Origin: Vibrio sp. Y2-5
GTDB lineage: Bacteria; Pseudomonadota; Gammaproteobacteria; Enterobacterales; Vibrionaceae
DNA length: 64,000 nucleotides
NCBI RefSeq assembly: GCF_014596725.1
Contig: NZ_JACVEG010000008.1
Location: 94,001-158,000 of the forward strand
Reading direction: 5' to 3'
Shown here one piece after another: positions 60,232 to 64,000 of this stretch (its first letter is position 1; each line of letters starts with the position of its first letter). The translations under genes and the position numbers were made by a program. Under the pieces are notes generated by a model, which did no database searches, had not been told where the DNA came from, and saw only the letters and a program-made list of their open reading frames with translations.

Positions 60232-60765
60232 ATGAATGAATATCAGAAGAAACTGAAGCAACTACTCATTGCTTCACCGCTTACAACTGGCTTTTATAAG
60301 CCATCGAAGAACATCCAAACCATTGACCATGCAGCTATCTTTGTAGACGGTAAACCCGTGTATTTATCTGGATATGCCGATTGTGAAGACTCAATCCGAG
60401 AAGCTAATCAATTGGCAGACGCTGAAATGTTTCGTATTGGCCTAGAACTAGCTGGGATTACCGGAGAAATCAGTCACGGAATTGTACATGGCCGTGATAT
60501 CAACTGGGAACCAGAGTATTCCGCGATCGTCACCTCTGAATCTGGTGTATTCGAAGCAGGGGAGGGTAAAGGCATTCTAGTCGGAATTAACCTCACACAA
60601 AAAGAACCGTTGTCAGTTCTAATCTGTGTTAACGACAGTCTTGCAAGAATTCTTAACCCTAATGCCCCTACGCTCGACAATGGCAAAGATCTGGCATTAC
60701 TAGCCCGAATCTACAGCAAAGAACGTTCTGGCGGTAAAGACGACCAAACTACGTTTAAGTTTTAA
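60232..60765 (+). CDS. hypothetical protein, 177 aa
   Basis: Soluble protein, mixed alpha/beta, with a Gly-rich stretch (EAGEGKGILVG). It has no obvious motif. It is 25 bases after the 59886 gene. Confidence 0.7.
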   Translation: MNEYQKKLKQLLIASPLTTGFYKPSKNIQTIDHAAIFVDGKPVYLSGYADCEDSIREANQLADAEMFRIGLELAGITGEISHGIVHGRDINWEPEYSAIVTSESGVFEAGEGKGILVGINLTQKEPLSVLICVNDSLARILNPNAPTLDNGKDLALLARIYSKERSGGKDDQTTFKF

Positions 60766-60786
60766 AAAAAAACTTAACTTAACGCC

Positions 60787-60815
60787 TTGGTAAGCCGTTA
60801 ATATCGGCTTACCAA
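60787..60815. terminator. hairpin after the 60232 gene
   Basis: TTGGTAAGCCG and CGGCTTACCAA form an eleven-pair stem with a seven-base loop. There is only a short T-run, so it may be a weak terminator or mRNA-stabilising structure. Confidence 0.5.
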
Positions 60816-60902
60816 ATTCAACCATATTAAATAGCTTTATCTAGCTTCAGGTACCGATATTAGATTAGCTGTCATGAAAATCATTCTCTGGACTGTGGTT
60901 TA

Positions 60903-60915
60903 GGTAATGATTACC
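60903..60915. promoter_or_regulatory. palindrome ahead of the SPFH gene
   Basis: GGTAAT-G-ATTACC is a perfect 13-base palindrome 36 bases before the ATG; possible operator. Confidence 0.35.
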
Positions 60916-60950
60916 CCAAATATTGAATAAACTATTAATAGGAATAAGTT

Positions 60951-61937
60951 ATGGACTTAATTGACATTCTTTTTAACGTCATAGCATTTGCAATCGGTGC
61001 TATGGTCATTTCGCAATGCTTCTTCATCGTAAATGGTAAGCAGGCCGTGATACTAGAAACGCTCGGTAAACCACATAAAAAGGCGTACATGGCTGGTTTT
61101 CACTTTAAAATCCCATTCATTACTGTGATCGTTGGTAAAAAAAATCTACAAATTCAAGAAAAAAGCGAAATAGCCTCGGCAAAAACCAAAGATAACAGCT
61201 TTATGAGTTTACCGATTAAAGTCCAGTATAGAGTTGATGACACCGAAACTGGTGCTGTGAGAGCCCACTACGAACTTGAAAACCCGACTGTACAGATCCT
61301 AAGCTACATCGTTAACTCTGTTAAAGGAACCGTTGGGTCAATGACGATGGAAGACTTGTATGCAGGGAAAACAACAATTGAGACCCAAGCCAAAGCGGAA
61401 CTAACCACCCAATTTGGGGAATACGGTTACATCATTGAAAACGTACTTATTGATGAGCCCGAACCAAGTAAAGAAGTTCAGAAAGCATTCAACCAAGTAA
61501 TTGCCTCACAACGCCTTCTTGATGCCGCTAAAAATAACGCCGAAGCCGAGAAAGCACGATTAGTAGGGCAGGCCGAAGCTGAATCCGAGAGTAAAAAACT
61601 TCAAGGGATAGGTATTGCCGAAATGAGAGATAAGATTGCTAATGGCTTGTCAAAATCGATAAAAAGTATGACAGACGCTGGTTTGAGTGTTCAAGAAGCG
61701 TTGAGCCTACTACAAGATACCAACCGTCAAGACACGATCACTACTGCTGCCGATAAAGGCAATCTGATTCTCATGGATTTGAATACAACAGGGTCAAAAA
61801 CCAATATCGCAAACGTAATTGCCGGTATTAAAGCTTTAAAATCCGAAGGTACCAATGCTACCAATGCTACCAATGCTACCAATGCTACCAATGCTACCAA
61901 TGCTACCAATGCTACCAATGCTACCAATGAAAGTTAA
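60951..61937 (+). CDS. SPFH / band-7 membrane protein with TNA repeat tail
   Basis: One membrane helix at residues 8-26 is followed by the SPFH domain (about 30-190, with [12 protein letters not shown] and the strand YRVDDTETG), then a coiled coil rich in Ala and Glu ([19 protein letters not shown]), as in HflC and stomatin proteins. These form oligomeric rings in the membrane and control proteases or microdomains. The protein ends in eight exact copies of Thr-Asn-Ala (9-bp repeat 61851-61922), then TNES. The tail length is likely variable. It sits alone under its own leader. Confidence 0.85.
61851..61931 (+). repeat. 9-bp tandem repeat (ACCAATGCT, eight copies plus one variant)
   Basis: Eight exact ACCAATGCT units (61851-61922) and a ninth ending GAA. 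The unit is in frame, so copy-number change alters only the length of the Thr-Asn-Ala tail, not the reading frame. Confidence 0.95.
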
Positions 61938-62011
61938 TCAAAAACCGAATCCGATCTAGATAATCAGTCGGATTTACCCGAAGACCAACAATTGAGGGAG
62001 AGAAAAGAGTA

Positions 62012-62154
62012 TTGGCTAACCTTTACTGTCCCTTATTGTGTCTTTGGTTGGCTTTGGATTTGGAACTCCGGTGATCATGATACTTATTACACCAAGTGCT
62101 GTAATTATGTTAGCTCCGTTCTTTAGTGGTTTCGGCGGAATAACCGAACAATAA
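62012..62154 (+). pseudogene. small membrane protein, apparently frameshifted
   Basis: GAGGGAG precedes a TTG at 62012 whose frame (ANLYC) ends after 20 codons. In the +2 frame the sequence continues as a hydrophobic protein (LLSLIVSLVGFG to SGFGGITEQ) and stops at TAA 62152-62154. One extra T in the T-run near 62022 would join the two into one membrane protein of about 47 residues. This suggests a one-base deletion or a sequencing error. Confidence 0.45.
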
Positions 62155-62178
62155 ACTCCAAAACAGGTACATCAGCTC

Positions 62179-62412
62179 ATGGTGAAAAACGTAAATGTGA
62201 AGAAAATGATTTGTGATGTAGAGGTATATCGCCGCAATGGTTGCTTGCCTAAAGACTACAAATTTACTTTTCACAATGGGACTTTTGGCTATTGGGTATT
62301 ACTTAAATCAGGTTGGTTTTTTAGGGCTGTTTACTTCAACCAAGTATCGCTAACTGCTAACCAATTAAGAAATCTGAGTATCGAGCCTGTCAAGTCAGTA
62401 TATACGCTCTAA
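62179..62412 (+). CDS. small hypothetical protein, 77 aa
   Basis: Basic, beta-rich, aromatic residues in the centre (FGYWVLLKSGWFFRAVYF). Possibly membrane-associated. A weak AGG lies upstream. The start is uncertain. Confidence 0.6.
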   Translation: MVKNVNVKKMICDVEVYRRNGCLPKDYKFTFHNGTFGYWVLLKSGWFFRAVYFNQVSLTANQLRNLSIEPVKSVYTL

Positions 62413-62433
62413 CTAAGCAATAAGGGAACATCG

Positions 62434-62655
62434 ATGCATCCATTAGCTAAGTTGAATCCACAATCTGTAAAAGTGGATAACGCTAAAAGAAAATCACAAG
62501 AGATTCAAAATAGACTCGCTCAACTAATGGCTGGTTTTGAATCAAAATGCACCAATGCTGCATATCTACAGCAACTTTGTCACGATATTGGCTCATTACA
62601 ACGTGAGTTATCCGAGTGTTTATGTTTATTGGATGAATACGGGGAAGAAGTATAG
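62434..62655 (+). CDS. small hypothetical protein, 73 aa
   Basis: Helical, with likely coiled coil (KSQEIQNRLAQL) and three Cys near the end. AAGGGAA directly precedes the ATG. Confidence 0.65.
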   Translation: MHPLAKLNPQSVKVDNAKRKSQEIQNRLAQLMAGFESKCTNAAYLQQLCHDIGSLQRELSECLCLLDEYGEEV

Positions 62656-62695
62656 GTAAATATAGACCTGTGGAACTAGTCCTGCTCGACTAAGA

Positions 62696-62760
62696 TTGAC
62701 AACTGGACTTTTACTGTAAAATAGCTTCATTGCATATCGAAAGATATTTAAACCAAGGAG
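62696..62760 (+). promoter_or_regulatory. N15 promoter box and GAAA-loop leader (DUF4942 gene)
   Basis: TTGACA (62696-62701), 15 bases, TAAAAT (62717-62722). The leader forms ATATC-GAAA-GATAT (62734-62747), then AAGGAG at 62755-62760. This is the only gene with perfect versions of both elements. Confidence 0.7.
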
Positions 62761-62769
62761 AAATAGACT

Positions 62770-64000
62770 ATGTTACCAACCGTAGCTACTCAATCGAATA
62801 ATTCCTCAATACTTATGGCTATTGGTGCTGGTCAATTCCTTAGCAAAGCAACACAGCGCATTAATATGATGACCCACGCTATGACTATCCAAGCACGTAT
62901 GGATAAGAAAAAGGCGCTGGAACTATCCCATGAGATCGGGCAATACAACCGTAATATTCAATCATTCGTTAATGCATACCGATTCTCTAATGAGAGTGAA
63001 AGAGAAGCTTTTCAGATTAACGATGATGAGAGCATCAAAAAAGCCGTTGACGCCGCCTATTGGAAAGCTTTCTACACGGACAGCAACTTAGGTTCAGTAC
63101 TTGACCCAAAGTCACGCATGGACTGGGAAAAGAGCGTAACCAAGGACAATGAGAACTGCCCAGAATTCAACTATGAGAATGTTGAATCTCAAGTAAAGTT
63201 TTTTATGAAGGACGCGCATGAAATCATTGTAAACAGAGCAATTGAGACATTCAGAAAGCTTTCTCGTGAGCATAAAACTAACTCTTCATTCGGCTTTAGA
63301 GAGAAATTGATTTTTGATAACTGTAGTTCATCTATCCCTACCAACATATATGAGAATAAGAGTGGCTATGTGCATGAACTGAGATGCCTTATTGCACTTG
63401 TCAAAGGGGATGTCGATATTCCGACAACTAAAAGCACCGAACATCTGCTAAACAAGATTTTTACAAATCCTGGGGAGTGGGTAATTTCCGATAACTTTGC
63501 ATTCGAGATTAAAGGCTTTCGTAAACGTACAGTGCATATCAAGATTGAACCGGAAGTCGCAGAGCAACTGAACGATTTGCTTGCAGAGGCCTACCCAAAC
63601 TGTTTACCGGACTCCACCAGCAAAGAAATTCATAAAGAATTTAAGAGCCGCCTAACACCTGAGCATCGTATTATCCGTCACGCGGTACGAGACATAATAT
63701 CCAGAGTTACCGTAGAAAACCCAAGAATCAAAAATACTGGGCCAGATGCTCGCCAGCGTCCACTCATTCAAGACACTAATAACAATCATGTCAAATTGAC
63801 GACATACCACTTCAAATGTGCATCAGAGTTAAATGCTGTTAATGAAGCTGTACACATTATCAGTGAATCTCTAGGTACTAATTACAAACTCTCAGATAAC
63901 GGCAAAGAATACATTTGGGAAATGGGCTCGGCTAAACCATGGGAAGTATTAAAGCACCTGTCGGTCGTTGGTGAATTGCCCGAAGCAAGTTCACATCAAT
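62770..64000 (+). CDS. DUF4942 domain protein, truncated by the window edge
   Basis: The frame is open from ATG 62770 through the last base, at least 410 codons, with no stop. Around residues 90-190 the sequence follows the DUF4942 domain (PF13708): AAYWKAFYTDSNLG, then LDPKSRMDWEK, the ENVESQVKFFM helix and TFRKLSREHKTNSSFGFREK. DUF4942 is often found fused to, or beside, N6-adenine methyltransferase domains on plasmids and islands, so a DNA-modification role is possible. The distal part is outside the window. Confidence 0.8.
   Translation, partial: MLPTVATQSNNSSILMAIGAGQFLSKATQRINMMTHAMTIQARMDKKKALELSHEIGQYNRNIQSFVNAYRFSNESEREAFQINDDESIKKAVDAAYWKAFYTDSNLGSVLDPKSRMDWEKSVTKDNENCPEFNYENVESQVKFFMKDAHEIIVNRAIETFRKLSREHKTNSSFGFREKLIFDNCSSSIPTNIYENKSGYVHELRCLIALVKGDVDIPTTKSTEHLLNKIFTNPGEWVISDNFAFEIKGFRKRTVHIKIEPEVAEQLNDLLAEAYPNCLPDSTSKEIHKEFKSRLTPEHRIIRHAVRDIISRVTVENPRIKNTGPDARQRPLIQDTNNNHVKLTTYHFKCASELNAVNEAVHIISESLGTNYKLSDNGKEYIWEMGSAKPWEVLKHLSVVGELPEASSHQ

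Noticed and set aside
61851..61931. CRISPR-like or regulatory repeat reading of the 9-bp array
   Set aside because: Units are contiguous, without spacers, and lie in frame within the SPFH gene, so they are a coding tandem repeat.

Overview
The window is most likely part of a large conjugative plasmid (or an integrative conjugative element) of a marine gammaproteobacterium, probably Vibrionaceae. This inference rests on AT-rich DNA with AAGGAG ribosome sites, a methyl-accepting chemotaxis protein with a Cache sensor, and a conjugation gene set of the GI type (MPF-G) with a MOBH relaxase. No rRNA, tRNA, CRISPR array, complete insertion sequence or recognisable replication-initiation gene was seen. 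Most genes are short and unrecognised, as is usual for accessory megaplasmid DNA.

Layout. 1-7.3 kb: hypothetical genes, a lipoprotein and small membrane proteins, two of them tandem paralogues on the minus strand. 7.4-20.7 kb: a mixed accessory block with a DsbA-like thioredoxin, a VRR-NUC nuclease, a tyrosine recombinase beside a 17-bp perfect inverted repeat, a putative methyltransferase resembling those linked to DNA phosphorothioation, a run of small membrane proteins, a TSPPY-type DNA methyltransferase and a PP-loop (PAPS-reductase-like) enzyme. Two secreted paralogues (9.4 and 18.3 kb) share an N-terminal module but have unrelated Cys-rich tails. 20.8-24.4 kb: lipoproteins, a prepilin peptidase and unknowns. 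24.4-39.6 kb: the conjugation region, with a MOBH TraI relaxase (minus), a 14-bp divergent gap to an H-NS-like N-terminal-domain protein, an AcaB/PFL_4669-type protein, a gene-free 1-kb stretch of palindromic iterons (candidate origin or centromere), then PilL, a coiled-coil membrane protein, two PFL_4693-type proteins, a PFL_4695-type protein and TraD. A Cas4-like PD-(D/E)XK nuclease that appears split between two overlapping genes follows TraD, then the chemotaxis receptor. 39.7-55 kb: about 20 small unrecognised genes around a C5-cytosine methyltransferase. 55-64 kb: a 1582-residue methyltransferase-helicase, unknowns, an SPFH protein ending in a 9-bp tandem repeat, and a DUF4942 protein that runs off the end.

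Two patterns tie the window together. First, many genes, above all in 40-55 kb, have their own upstream box of the form TTGACN, exactly 15 bp, then TAnnnT (usually TAAAAT). The constant short spacer suggests a dedicated regulon or a diverged promoter class. Second, at least eight leaders carry a short hairpin capped by a GAAA loop (GCCGAAAGGC, GCTGAAAAGC or similar) 6-12 nt before an AAGGAG ribosome site. Two of these leaders are followed by no convincing gene.

Functionally, the window combines DNA transfer (relaxase, TraD, PilL-type proteins) with an anti-restriction or DNA-modification set: the N4C-type and C5 methyltransferases, the methyltransferase-helicase, a methyltransferase-like protein and DUF4942. 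No obvious cognate restriction enzyme is present other than the VRR-NUC protein.
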